A DNA stretch of 14,562 nucleotides from WGMK01 sp044359155 (GCA_044359155.1 JBIKMR010000092.1:1-14562), one strand, 5' to 3'; shown: positions 6,185 to 14,050, counted from the stretch's first letter. Notes: a model not told the origin generated them from the sequence alone. Translations and numbers: made by a program.

Positions 6185-8020
6185 ATGCGTCATAGCGCGA
6201 GTTTGCTTACGTCACTCGAGGGGGTGAGCCTTGCTGCCTTTAAGGTGGCGAGAGAGTTGGCGGGTAATGGCCGCTCGGGCCTCACCGTGCGCTTTCTTTC
6301 AAAGAAGCTGGAGATGACGGAGGAGGAGGTCGAGTACATCCTCGACGTGAACCACCGGCTGCTCTTCATGGACCTGACGAAGGTGAAGATTGTGGCCGAG
6401 GGGCAGGCGGTGTTGAAGCGCATCTGCGACGGGCTGGAGAACCACGGCGACGTGCCTTCGCTGTTGCGCCGGGTGAAGGGCTTGAGCGCGCTCGAGTTTC
6501 GCCGGGTCGAGGAACTGCTCGGCATAGACGATACCACCACGAAGAAGGAAGCAGGCGAGCAATTGCTGGATGTCTGCTATCGCCACCCCGACGCGGTGGT
6601 TTCGTATGTGGCCACGCGCGGCTTCTCCCCCATAGCCAAGGAAGTGTTTGACCTGGTGTGGCAATCGCGCGATGGCATTTTGCCGGTGTCGAAGATTCGC
6701 GCTGCGCATGGCGGGTCGGACTACCAAGTCGAGCAGGCGCTGCAAGAACTCTTTCAGGGATTCGCCCTGTTCGAGATGTTCCGCTTTGACGCGGAAGACC
6801 GGCTGGTGCGGGTGGCTGGGCTGTTGAAGGAGATTCGCCAGTACCGCGAATCGAACGCACACAGCGGTGGCGAACGCCCCAAGCTGAAGGCATTGAAGCC
6901 GGGGCCGGATTTTGTCGAGTCGCGCCACCTGAAATTGTCGGAAGCCTTTTGCCGGATTGCTGCCGCCATGGCCGCGCGCCCCGTGCGCCTGCGCGGGGAC
7001 GGAGACTTGTTCCGCGAAGACCGCCGCCGCCTGAGCGAGATTGTTTCGGAAGAGGACGACCCCTCGTTGAGTTTCTGCCTGTGGGCGCTGGAATCCATGA
7101 AGTGGATTCAGCGCGTGGACAGCCAACTGGAGGCGGGCGAGATTGAAGGGCTGGTGCCGCTGTCTCGCTTGGAGCGCCACCGGCAGGTGTATGGCTGGCT
7201 GTCGGGCCAACGAGAATTGCTGGAGCCGCGCCGCGTGCTCACCGCGATGCTGGACCATGTGAAGTCGGGACAGTGGTATACGGTGACGGACTTTGTGGAC
7301 TTTGCCATGCGGGCGGGCGCGGACGACGAGCAGCCCACGCTGAAGTGCATGGGTGCGCACTGGAAGTACATCGGCCCCGGATCAGCAGGGCAGGCGGACA
7401 ACCGGCTGGCACGCAGTTTGGAAGAGACCTTCTTCTGGCTGGGCGTCATCGAGCGCGGCAGCGTGGCGCGGGACAGCGCCTTCCGCATTACCCCGTTGGG
7501 CGAGGCGCTGTTGCTGAATGGCTCTCTGGATGAGCTGGCCAAGACCTACGTTGAGGCCAAGAGCAAGTTTGTGGTGCAGCCCAACTTCGACATCGTGGTG
7601 CCGGTGCAGGACACCGACCCGCTGTTGACCGTGCCGCTGGATCAATTCGCCGTGCGCACCAGCTCGGGCGCGGCGAACGTGTATCACATCAGCAAGGAAT
7701 CCTTCACGCAGGCCGTGCAGGAAGGGCACGACGCCCGCGCCTTCGTCGAGTTCCTCGTCTGCCAGAACCGCGACGAGTCCCTGCCGCGCAACGTGGCCAT
7801 GACGCTCGAGGACTGGATGGGCGGCATGAAGCGCGTGCGAATGCGCAAGGTATGGGTGGTCGAATCCCCCGACGCCCTCGTCATGGCCGACCTGCTCCAC
7901 CGGCGCAAGTTCAAGAAATACCTAGAAGCCCCCGACCCCCGCCTGCTCGCCATCCTCGCCGATATGCCGAGGGAAGAATTCGAGAAGCTGCTGGAGAAGG
8001 AAGGGTTTATTGTTGAGTAG
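6185..8020 (+). CDS. Helicase-associated (XPB/Ssl2 N-terminal-like, PF13625-type) domain protein, no helicase
   Basis: The protein has 611 residues, is soluble, and lacks Walker motifs. Its C-terminal part (~462-580) matches the helicase-associated family known as Helicase_C_3/XPB-Ssl2 N-terminal-like: KFVVQPNFDIVVP, then VYHISKESFTQAVQEGHDA, LEDWMGGMKRVRMRKVWVVE and PDPRLLAILADM. The N-terminal ~230 residues are alpha-helical with probable winged-helix segments (for example SKIRAAHGGSDYQVEQALQE), which suggests nucleic-acid binding. In related genes this domain is found alone or with XPB-like helicases in DNA repair or transcription contexts; no helicase gene is adjacent here. A consensus promoter and terminator upstream make it a single-gene unit, convergent with the Sel1 gene (46 bp apart). 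The ATG at 6185 fits the GAGG upstream. Biological role unknown. Confidence 0.8.
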   Translation: MRHSASLLTSLEGVSLAAFKVARELAGNGRSGLTVRFLSKKLEMTEEEVEYILDVNHRLLFMDLTKVKIVAEGQAVLKRICDGLENHGDVPSLLRRVKGLSALEFRRVEELLGIDDTTTKKEAGEQLLDVCYRHPDAVVSYVATRGFSPIAKEVFDLVWQSRDGILPVSKIRAAHGGSDYQVEQALQELFQGFALFEMFRFDAEDRLVRVAGLLKEIRQYRESNAHSGGERPKLKALKPGPDFVESRHLKLSEAFCRIAAAMAARPVRLRGDGDLFREDRRRLSEIVSEEDDPSLSFCLWALESMKWIQRVDSQLEAGEIEGLVPLSRLERHRQVYGWLSGQRELLEPRRVLTAMLDHVKSGQWYTVTDFVDFAMRAGADDEQPTLKCMGAHWKYIGPGSAGQADNRLARSLEETFFWLGVIERGSVARDSAFRITPLGEALLLNGSLDELAKTYVEAKSKFVVQPNFDIVVPVQDTDPLLTVPLDQFAVRTSSGAANVYHISKESFTQAVQEGHDARAFVEFLVCQNRDESLPRNVAMTLEDWMGGMKRVRMRKVWVVESPDALVMADLLHRRKFKKYLEAPDPRLLAILADMPREEFEKLLEKEGFIVE

Positions 8021-8066
8021 GGGGGAAGGGTGATTGTCGCATCCGTCCCATCCGACCCAATCTCCG

Positions 8067-8822
8067 TTACGAAACAGGCTTCCAGTCCTCGGCGCGCTTT
8101 TGGGCTTCGGCGATTTGTTCCGGGGTCATTTCCTTGGCGATGGTTTCAATGAAGTTGAGTGCGCCCTCGGTGCCGTTGAGGGCGAGGGTACACCACATGT
8201 ACGCGGCGAGCAGGTCTTTTTCTGCGCCCATCGCCTTGAAGTACATCCATGATACGGTGATCTCGCAATCGGGGTTGCCGCGTTCTGCGCCGTAGAGGAA
8301 GAGCTTCAAGGCCTCGGCATTGTCCTGCGCCACGCCCCGGCCAGACAGGTAGGCGCGCCCCAGCTGCATCTTCCCCCCGATGCTATCCGCGTCGGCGGCG
8401 CGCCGGTACCACTCCGCACCCTTGGTCAGGTCCAGCGCCACCCCCTTGCCGGAGGTACACATCCACCCCAGGTGCAGCTGCGCCTTTTCGTGGTCTTGTT
8501 CGGCGGCCTTCTGGTACCAGTCCAAGGCTGCAGCATCATCCTTGGCCACCCCCAGCGGCACGCTGTACATCTCTCCCAGCATGTACTGCGCTTCCGCGTG
8601 CCCCTGCTTCGCCGCCTTCTCATACCACTGGCCGGCCTGGGCATAGTTCGGTGCTGCGCCGTTCCCGGTGAAATAGTTCCAAGCTATCGCCGTCTGCGCT
8701 TCGGCACCGCCTTTCTCCGCGTCGGCCCGCAGAGATTCCGGGGTAGGCTCCGCCCCCACAGGGAGCATGAGCAAGCACGCACAAGCCAGCGCCATCGAAA
8801 TCATCCGGGTTCGCAACTGCAT
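8067..8822 (-). CDS. Secreted Sel1-repeat protein
   Basis: The 251-residue product begins with a signal peptide (hydrophobic run ALACACLLMLPVGA, probable signal peptidase I cleavage before EP). The rest consists of about five 36-residue Sel1-like (TPR-related) repeats, recognised by AEAQ...LG..Y..G.GV..D...A..WY.KAA patterns (for example AEAQYMLGEMYSVPLGVAKD and MQLGRAYLSGRGVAQD). The last repeat is degenerate. Such repeats mediate protein-protein contacts; no catalytic residues are seen. The ATG at 8822 is chosen over a GTG at 8840 because GGAGGA lies 8 nt before it. It follows the DUF3500 gene by 48 bp on the same strand and is probably co-transcribed. Both products are exported. The partner is unknown. 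Confidence 0.9.
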   Translation of the reverse strand: MQLRTRMISMALACACLLMLPVGAEPTPESLRADAEKGGAEAQTAIAWNYFTGNGAAPNYAQAGQWYEKAAKQGHAEAQYMLGEMYSVPLGVAKDDAAALDWYQKAAEQDHEKAQLHLGWMCTSGKGVALDLTKGAEWYRRAADADSIGGKMQLGRAYLSGRGVAQDNAEALKLFLYGAERGNPDCEITVSWMYFKAMGAEKDLLAAYMWCTLALNGTEGALNFIETIAKEMTPEQIAEAQKRAEDWKPVS

Positions 8823-8830
8823 GACAGGAA

Positions 8831-8836
8831 TCCTCC
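8831..8836 (-). promoter_or_regulatory. Shine-Dalgarno GGAGGA of the Sel1 gene
   Basis: GGAGGA on the - strand, 8 nt before the ATG at 8822, decides the start. The alternative GTG at 8840 would place this site inside the coding sequence. Confidence 0.8.
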
Positions 8837-8870
8837 GCACGCTGCAAACAGATCCAATCTAAATCTACCC

Positions 8871-9902
8871 TCAGAACGGCAGGCCTGCGTCCTCTTCGTG
8901 GAACAGTGCGAGGTGGTCGCGGAGCATGTCTCGACCAAAGTCGTTGGAGAGGTCGCGCCAGGTGGTGTGGATGTGGTTGACCTCGTGCTGGGTGTTGGCA
9001 TATTCGATGACCCAGCCGTTGCCTTGGATGCGATAGTAGTGCTTCTCGCCGGGCTTGGCGCTGCCGTACCAAGCGAACTTCACCTGCGCGAGTGAGTCGT
9101 CGGTGAGGGCCTTGCTACGCTCTTCGGCAATTGGTGCAGCCTGCACGTCGATGTACACCTGCATCAGCTCGCGCAGTTGCTTTTGCTGCTCCGGCGTTAG
9201 GTCGGCATAGGCAATGCCGGTGTCGTCGAGGCGTTCAGCTTCGGACTTCATGTGCGTGATAACGTCGTTGATTGCCTCTTTACCCACTATGGCCTTTGTC
9301 CTTTGTTCGTCGGTGAGCGCGAGCAAGAGTGCGCGGGCAAGGTCTTCTTCGGCGGCCTGCGGGCGTAGGCCTTTCAGGGGGCCGTCCATCACGCGGGCGG
9401 GGTGGGTGCCGATGAACTGGGGGGTGCTGGCCATCACGCGACCATCCCGTATCATCCAGTTCAGCGAGATGTGGTGGCCTTCCCAACGCAGGGACCACGG
9501 CCCCTTCTCACCGGGTTCGCCCCAGAGCGACAGAAAATAGGAGCCGGAGTTGTAGCGGTCGGGGGCTTCCTTGGCCAATTCGTCATCAATGACACGCACG
9601 AACTCGGTCTTCTCGAAGCCGCTGGCGCTGAGGGCGGTGCGGATCACGTCGAGCATGGCGGTGCGCTGTGCGTCGCTGCACCCGCCAATGGCCACGCCGG
9701 GGTGTTCTCCGGGGAAGAAGCTCCATTCGACGCGGCGCTTGTCGTCAAACTCGAAGCGCAGGCGGCTGTCCATTTCCGGCCCGAGCGCATCGCGCAGCGC
9801 CTGCACCTGGTTGATGAGCTTGGTAACTAGCGCCACTTCTTCCGCCTGCACCATGGGCGCAACGGCAAGGCACAATGCAGCCAACAACAATCTGAATCTC
9901 AT
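8871..9902 (-). CDS. Secreted DUF3500 protein
   Basis: The product has 343 residues and a signal peptide (residues 1-20, cleavage after MVQA). The body matches DUF3500 along its whole length: residues 139-149 (RWEGHHISLNW), the PLKGLRPQAAEEDLARALLL segment near 176-195, and a C-terminal block with YYRIQGNGWVIEYANTQ, then NHIHTTWRD and DMLRDH. The conserved His, Asn and Trp residues suggest a binding or catalytic surface, but no reaction is established for the family. The ATG at 9902 is preferred to an upstream in-frame start at 9923 because AGAGGG lies 8 nt before it. It is 37 bp after the TPR/zinc-ribbon gene and 48 bp before the Sel1 gene, consistent with an operon. Cys75 is the only cysteine noted in the mature part. 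Confidence 0.9.
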   Translation of the reverse strand: MRFRLLLAALCLAVAPMVQAEEVALVTKLINQVQALRDALGPEMDSRLRFEFDDKRRVEWSFFPGEHPGVAIGGCSDAQRTAMLDVIRTALSASGFEKTEFVRVIDDELAKEAPDRYNSGSYFLSLWGEPGEKGPWSLRWEGHHISLNWMIRDGRVMASTPQFIGTHPARVMDGPLKGLRPQAAEEDLARALLLALTDEQRTKAIVGKEAINDVITHMKSEAERLDDTGIAYADLTPEQQKQLRELMQVYIDVQAAPIAEERSKALTDDSLAQVKFAWYGSAKPGEKHYYRIQGNGWVIEYANTQHEVNHIHTTWRDLSNDFGRDMLRDHLALFHEEDAGLPF

Positions 9903-9910
9903 TTCCCCGT

Positions 9911-9916
9911 CCCTCT
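9911..9916 (-). promoter_or_regulatory. Shine-Dalgarno AGAGGG of the DUF3500 gene
   Basis: AGAGGG on the - strand is 8 nt before ATG 9902 and fixes the start directly at the signal peptide. Confidence 0.7.
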
Positions 9917-9939
9917 TTCCCAAGCAGTGCCGCGTGGCG

Positions 9940-11481
9940 TTAAGGCACCAGCGCGCATTTCATGATGCCGCCGATTTCCAGCGAGGCACGGGCGCCCTTT
10001 GGCCCGCGCACGTATAACTCATAGACCTCGTTCGGTTTCACGGGGAACGAGGCAGTCCAAACCTGCGAGCCCACGTCTTCATAGAACCGGGTGCCGGTGC
10101 CGTCCTTTATCTCGAAGATGAGTTCACCGAACTGCTCCGAGGTGATGGTGAAGAACATTTCCCCCGCGCGCACGTCCAGCCATGGGGAACCGGTGGATTC
10201 CCACCGCACGCGTTGGGCAATGGGCACGTCGGCGTCTTCTATCGCCAGGGTGCCACCGGGGTCTGCCTCTGCGCCTTGGCGCTGCACAAAGCCGACGACC
10301 TTTGGAAACTCGGTGAAGGGATTGTAGAACTGGCCCAGCTGGATGCGCTCTGCCGAGAGCAGGGCAATTGGAACCAGGATGAACATGATGCCCAGATGCA
10401 AGCTCCACACGGCGACGGCTTGTCGGGGGGGGATCTGGAATGCGCCTATAACCAGCAGGGCGGCGGTAAAGGGGGGCAGCACGGCGAAGAGCCACATGGC
10501 GTTTATGGGCAGCCAGGTGCAAAGAAAGGCCACGCCTGCCGTGACAAAGGCGGAGAGGGTGACAAAGGCAGGCGGCACACGCAACGCCACCTTGAAATAG
10601 TTTATGGCGGTCCACAGCGCAAAGGGCCAGCCCATGTAGAGCACCGCGCCGAGGGTCAGGCGTGTGCGGGCCATGCCGTGTTGATACAGGTCGTACAGGT
10701 CCTGATAGCCGAGCGTTGAGTCTTCCAAGCGTGTGTTCATCAATAGCCGCACGGAAAGGTAGATGCAGATGACGGCGAAGGCCAAGCCCACAAAGCCGAT
10801 GAGGGAGACAAGCGTCTCTATCGACGGGCCGGAGGCGATGGGGGAAAGGGCGCGTGCCTGCCGCCGCATTGGCGGGGGGGATGCGTGGTTCAGCAGTTCA
10901 TTGCACTGCCAGCATCGCGCCTCTTCATTGCTGCTTTGCGCGCCGCACTGTGGGCACACAATGCCCATGCGCAGGTCCACGCCACTGTCGCTGTCGCCAA
11001 TGCCCAAGTCTTCCTTGGACGTGTTCTTGGGTTCGGCGTGCAGGCGGCGGATGGCGCTCTGCGCCGTGGGGTGAGACGGGCTGATCTCGGCGATGTTCTC
11101 CCAGACTTGCGACGCGCCCATGCGGTCGCCCGCTATTTCCTTCACGCGGGCCAACTGCTCACGCAGGCCAATGTCCTCGGGCCAACGGGCGAGGCCCTGC
11201 TCGAGTTCCTGCATGGCTTCCTCGTGGCGGCCCAGGCGGTAATAGGTGGCGGCAAGGTAGCGCATCACGTTCAGGCGGGGGGACCACTCGTTCTTCAGGA
11301 CGACCAGGTGATCGAGGGCGTGGCGGTATTCCCAGGACAGGTACATTTTCTTAGCCAAGCGCCAGCGCTCATCGTGGTCTTCCGGGTGCTCTTCAACATA
11401 GCGGGCGAGATCCCACATTTCCCCGGTTTCTTTATCCCGGACACTGGTTGAGCGCGTATCTTCCTCGTCGTCGTCGAACAT
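9940..11481 (-). CDS. TPR / zinc-ribbon / five-helix membrane protein with extracytoplasmic beta domain
   Basis: This 513-residue protein has an unusual order of parts. Residues ~20-148 form TPR-like helical repeats (RYLAATYYRLGRHEEAMQEL and following). Residues 176-193 form a zinc ribbon (C176-x2-C179-x10-C190-x2-C193). A Pro/Arg linker follows. About five membrane helices lie at ~221-244, 276-296, 304-323, 329-349 and 355-376. The ~130-residue C-terminal domain is predicted beta-rich (GELIFEIKDGTGTRFYEDVG, then EVYELYVRGP), similar in style to PPC/CUB-like domains. With a cytoplasmic N-terminus and five helices, the C-terminus would lie outside. The ATG at 11481 overlaps the TGA of the upstream small membrane protein (TGATG), so translation is probably coupled. 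No named family is recognised for the whole protein; function unknown. Confidence 0.82.
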   Translation of the reverse strand: MFDDDEEDTRSTSVRDKETGEMWDLARYVEEHPEDHDERWRLAKKMYLSWEYRHALDHLVVLKNEWSPRLNVMRYLAATYYRLGRHEEAMQELEQGLARWPEDIGLREQLARVKEIAGDRMGASQVWENIAEISPSHPTAQSAIRRLHAEPKNTSKEDLGIGDSDSGVDLRMGIVCPQCGAQSSNEEARCWQCNELLNHASPPPMRRQARALSPIASGPSIETLVSLIGFVGLAFAVICIYLSVRLLMNTRLEDSTLGYQDLYDLYQHGMARTRLTLGAVLYMGWPFALWTAINYFKVALRVPPAFVTLSAFVTAGVAFLCTWLPINAMWLFAVLPPFTAALLVIGAFQIPPRQAVAVWSLHLGIMFILVPIALLSAERIQLGQFYNPFTEFPKVVGFVQRQGAEADPGGTLAIEDADVPIAQRVRWESTGSPWLDVRAGEMFFTITSEQFGELIFEIKDGTGTRFYEDVGSQVWTASFPVKPNEVYELYVRGPKGARASLEIGGIMKCALVP

Positions 11482-11753
11482 CACTTCGTCCGCTTTCTGG
11501 CCTTGCGGTCGGATTCGCGCGTTGCCTCTTCTCGCTTCGCATTGCGCGCCTGTAATGCACTGTTGGCAGCAACGGTGACAAATGCCGCCGCCACAATGGC
11601 CATAAGAATCCCGGCAACAATGCGGCCCGGCATGGTGAGGGTATCGTTGGTAATGCTCCAGCTTAACCACACGCCCGGCCCGGCAAGCACTATGCAGGCC
11701 ACGGCGAAGAATCCCCACCCGGCGTATTCCATCTTGTCGAGCAGCTTGTCCAT
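11481..11753 (-). CDS. Small two-helix membrane protein between histidine kinase and TPR/zinc-ribbon gene
   Basis: The product has 90 residues. Two hydrophobic helices (~11-31 and ~42-66, the second MPGRIVAGILMAIVAAAFVT) are followed by a strongly basic tail (NAKREEATRESDRKARKRTK) that should stay in the cytoplasm. The start at 11753 is 11 bp after the kinase stop codon. Its stop codon overlaps the next start (TGATG). This position makes it very likely a real, co-expressed gene. No family is recognised. It may help anchor or signal for the neighbouring soluble kinase or the membrane TPR protein, which is only inference. Confidence 0.78.
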   Translation of the reverse strand: MDKLLDKMEYAGWGFFAVACIVLAGPGVWLSWSITNDTLTMPGRIVAGILMAIVAAAFVTVAANSALQARNAKREEATRESDRKARKRTK

Positions 11754-11764
11754 GGCGCTCGCCC

Positions 11765-13060
11765 CTACCCGTGCAGCAGCGGGTGGTATTCCACCTCGCT
11801 GGCGGGCTTCACGCTGGCGGGCAGCACCATTATAAACAATGCCCCGCCCTGCGGCGCGGGATGCACGGAGACATGGCCGCCATGTTCCTGCACAATCTTG
11901 TGGGTAACGGCCAGGCCCAGCCCAGTGCCCCGCGATCCCTTGGTGGAGAAGAAGAGGTCGAAGATCAACTCGCGCTCTTCAGGCGGCACGCCGGGACCGT
12001 TGTCTTCGCATTCAATGCACAGCTCGCCCGCGTCGTTGCGATAGGCGCGCAAGGTCACCTTGCCCTTGTCTATCGCCACGGCATCCGCCGCGTTGCTCAA
12101 TAGGTTCAAGATGCAGCGATACAGACCTTGCGAATCCGCCATCACCGGCCCACCGACATCGCCAATCTCGATGTTCACCTCTACGGCCTTCTGCACGAAC
12201 AGCTCACTCATGGTGAGGTGGGCATCGCGGATGATCTCTTCCATGTCGCAGCGCTCGCGTGCGGGCACGCGTGGCTTGGACAGCGTGAGCATGTCTTGCA
12301 CGAAATTGGCGATGCGCTTGGTGCTGCGGCGGAAGACCGGCCACGAGCGTTGCAGCACGTGCATGTTGTCCTGCGCCAGGCCCATGTCTATCAGGTCCGC
12401 GCTGCTGGTCAGCCCGGTTACAATATTCTTGGTGTAGTGCGACAAACCGGTGACCGCCTGGCCGATAGCGGCAAGGCGCTCATTGCGCACCTTCTCCTCA
12501 ACCAGACGCGCACTGACCACGGCGGCTGCGGCGAGGGAGGAGAACATCTCCATCACGCGCATGTCGAAGTCAGTGAAGGTTCCCCCGTCCACCTTGTTCA
12601 ACACCTCGAGCACGCCTACCAGCTCACCCCGGTCGAGCATGGGCGTCGCCAGCAGCGTGCGGGTGTCGAACTGGCTAGCCTCGTCGGCGTCGCGGAAGAA
12701 GCGCGGGTCGGATTGCGCATCAGTCACGTTGAATGAACGGCGCTCGCGCGCGGTCGCCCCGGCGATGCCTTGCTCCAGCGTCAGCCGCACCTCGCGCTTG
12801 AGCGCGTCCTGGTCTCCGGAGTCACCCAAGGCCGTGTGGAAATAAAGCTCATTGCGGACAGCGTCGTAAAGAATGACGGACGCAGCTTCTGCCCCAGCCA
12901 CCGTCTTGGCCTCGTTCGAGATGCGGTTGAGCAGTGTGTCGAGATCAGTGAGGGCGGTGGTCAGGCGGTGTAGGCGATACAAGGCCTCCACCACGCGCGA
13001 AGTTTCTTCGCGCGAAGCCGCGTGCAGCCAAGGCATTTCCTCGTGCAATTCGCCCGACAT
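11765..13060 (-). CDS. Soluble GAF-domain sensor histidine kinase
   Basis: The product has 431 residues and no membrane segment. A helical N-terminus leads into a GAF domain (~40-185, ending LATPMLDRGELVGVLEVLNK). The dimerisation/phosphoacceptor helix has the H-box GLSHYTKNIVTGL with His208, an H-Y-x-K-N form rather than the common H-E-L-R. The HATPase domain has an N-box ILNLLSNAADAV (N319, N323), G1 DNGPGV (353-358), an F box (FDLFFSTK, 367-374) and G2 GTGLGL (378-383). It would sense a small ligand or a partner protein in the cytoplasm and phosphorylate a response regulator, but none is encoded in the window. The ATG at 13060 is chosen because GAGGG precedes it; an upstream start at 13087 is possible. 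It is followed after 11 bp by the small membrane gene. Confidence 0.92.
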   Translation of the reverse strand: MSGELHEEMPWLHAASREETSRVVEALYRLHRLTTALTDLDTLLNRISNEAKTVAGAEAASVILYDAVRNELYFHTALGDSGDQDALKREVRLTLEQGIAGATARERRSFNVTDAQSDPRFFRDADEASQFDTRTLLATPMLDRGELVGVLEVLNKVDGGTFTDFDMRVMEMFSSLAAAAVVSARLVEEKVRNERLAAIGQAVTGLSHYTKNIVTGLTSSADLIDMGLAQDNMHVLQRSWPVFRRSTKRIANFVQDMLTLSKPRVPARERCDMEEIIRDAHLTMSELFVQKAVEVNIEIGDVGGPVMADSQGLYRCILNLLSNAADAVAIDKGKVTLRAYRNDAGELCIECEDNGPGVPPEERELIFDLFFSTKGSRGTGLGLAVTHKIVQEHGGHVSVHPAPQGGALFIMVLPASVKPASEVEYHPLLHG

Positions 13061-13066
13061 CAGGTT

Positions 13067-13071
13067 CCCTC
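13067..13071 (-). promoter_or_regulatory. Shine-Dalgarno GAGGG of the histidine kinase
   Basis: GAGGG on the - strand lies about 6 nt before ATG 13060, and favours it over the in-frame starts at 13078 and 13087. Confidence 0.6.
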
Positions 13072-13112
13072 GGCCCATAACGGGCACCTGCGCTTTAGTC
13101 GCTGTAATAGGT

Positions 13113-14036
13113 TCAATTACGGCGGTTTAGAAGCAAGTCGCAGGCTTGAGCCGCATCATAGAGCACGTCTCCAACAGCCTGCAAACTTGCCGGGCACACG
13201 TGCTCGATGGTGTCTTCAGGTTTTGCGTGGAGGCGCACGTGTTCGGTAAGCGACCCACCGTACACGGGATCGACCAGATAAGCCGATTGCGGCAGCCATG
13301 AATGAACGCCGTATACATCGCGCACATGCGGGCCATTGGCGGGGAAATGGCGGGCGTATCCATGCCGCCCTGCATTGTCTTCAAATAAATCCAGCAGAGG
13401 CCGGTAGCCTTCCTTGTCTGCCCCCAGTTTCAGGTAGCAATCCCCCACTTGTTCCACTACCACCAATGCGGAGGGGCGCAGTGGAAAAAGCAGCGGCTCC
13501 AGCGTGGGGATCAACTCGGAGCTCTCCGCCCGGGAAGATTCCCCATGCAGCAGCCACACGAAGGAGATGCTCTGTCCCCGGCGGGTGCCGCCCAATGCAC
13601 GCCCCAGTTCGAGCAGGGCAGCGCTGCCCGACGCCGCGCCGTTGGCACCGGGGGAATCGGTGGCGGTATCCAGCCTGGTTAGAAAGACCAGCCCCCCCTC
13701 GCTGCCCAGCGTGCCCCGACACTGTGCCGCAATACAGCCATTACCCATGGTGAGCACGGCAAGGCCTGCCTGCCGGGCCTCGCGCTCGACCAATTCCTTT
13801 GCCATAGTCAAGGCTTCGGAGCCGGTGGGGCGCGGCCCGAGGGCTGTTAGTGCTTCTGCCAGTGACATCGCGCGCTCGCCCGAAAATGGGGTGCGCGCGG
13901 CAGTGGGGGGCACGCGCTCGGATTCATCGGGGCGCAGCCCACGTTTAAGCCCTAGTGAACTCAGCCAAAGCAGGGCGAACACGAACACCCCGAGAAACAG
14001 GATGACCTTCACGCTGCGGCTGGAATTGGAAGCCAT
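13113..14036 (-). CDS. Membrane-anchored M28-like peptidase/glutaminyl cyclase homologue, probably catalytically dead
   Basis: The product has 307 residues: a signal anchor (~9-28) and a periplasmic domain that follows the M28/glutaminyl cyclase fold order. It has LGPRPTGSEA (66-75), a strand with TRLDT (120-124) where active members have a HYDS/HxDT motif, PGANGAASGSAALLELGRAL (129-148), a strand ending HGES (164-167), and a C-terminal block with LHAKPEDTIEHV and SLQAVGDVL. In active enzymes the GA-D-A-SG segment supplies a bridging Asp and the EE pair a metal ligand. Here these are Gly133 and Ser167, and the first His is Arg121. Only the last His (His270) and Glu166 remain. A non-catalytic binding role is inferred. 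ATG 14036 has GGAGAA 8 nt upstream. It lies 38 bp after the DUF1080 gene. Confidence 0.8.
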   Translation of the reverse strand: MASNSSRSVKVILFLGVFVFALLWLSSLGLKRGLRPDESERVPPTAARTPFSGERAMSLAEALTALGPRPTGSEALTMAKELVEREARQAGLAVLTMGNGCIAAQCRGTLGSEGGLVFLTRLDTATDSPGANGAASGSAALLELGRALGGTRRGQSISFVWLLHGESSRAESSELIPTLEPLLFPLRPSALVVVEQVGDCYLKLGADKEGYRPLLDLFEDNAGRHGYARHFPANGPHVRDVYGVHSWLPQSAYLVDPVYGGSLTEHVRLHAKPEDTIEHVCPASLQAVGDVLYDAAQACDLLLNRRN

Positions 14037-14044
14037 CGGCTTAA

Positions 14045-14050
14045 TTCTCC
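14045..14050 (-). promoter_or_regulatory. Shine-Dalgarno GGAGAA of the M28-like gene
   Basis: GGAGAA on the - strand, 8 nt before ATG 14036, sets the start right before the signal anchor. It excludes the long N-terminal extension that is open upstream. Confidence 0.7.

Noticed and set aside
6299..7360. A 353-codon open frame on the - strand opposite the helicase-associated gene
   Set aside because: It is a shadow of the + strand gene: no motifs, Gln/His/Arg-rich translation, no ribosome binding site, and it lies wholly inside a supported gene with its own promoter.
8021..8066. Short CATCCGTCCCATCCGACC-like repeat between the convergent genes
   Set aside because: There are only two imperfect units in 46 bp and no stem or T-run, too little to call a repeat or a terminator.
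13104..13120. GTAAT...ATTAC inverted repeat before the histidine kinase
   Set aside because: The arms are only 5 bp and overlap the stop of the M28-like gene; this is expected by chance at this length, and no promoter could be aligned with it.
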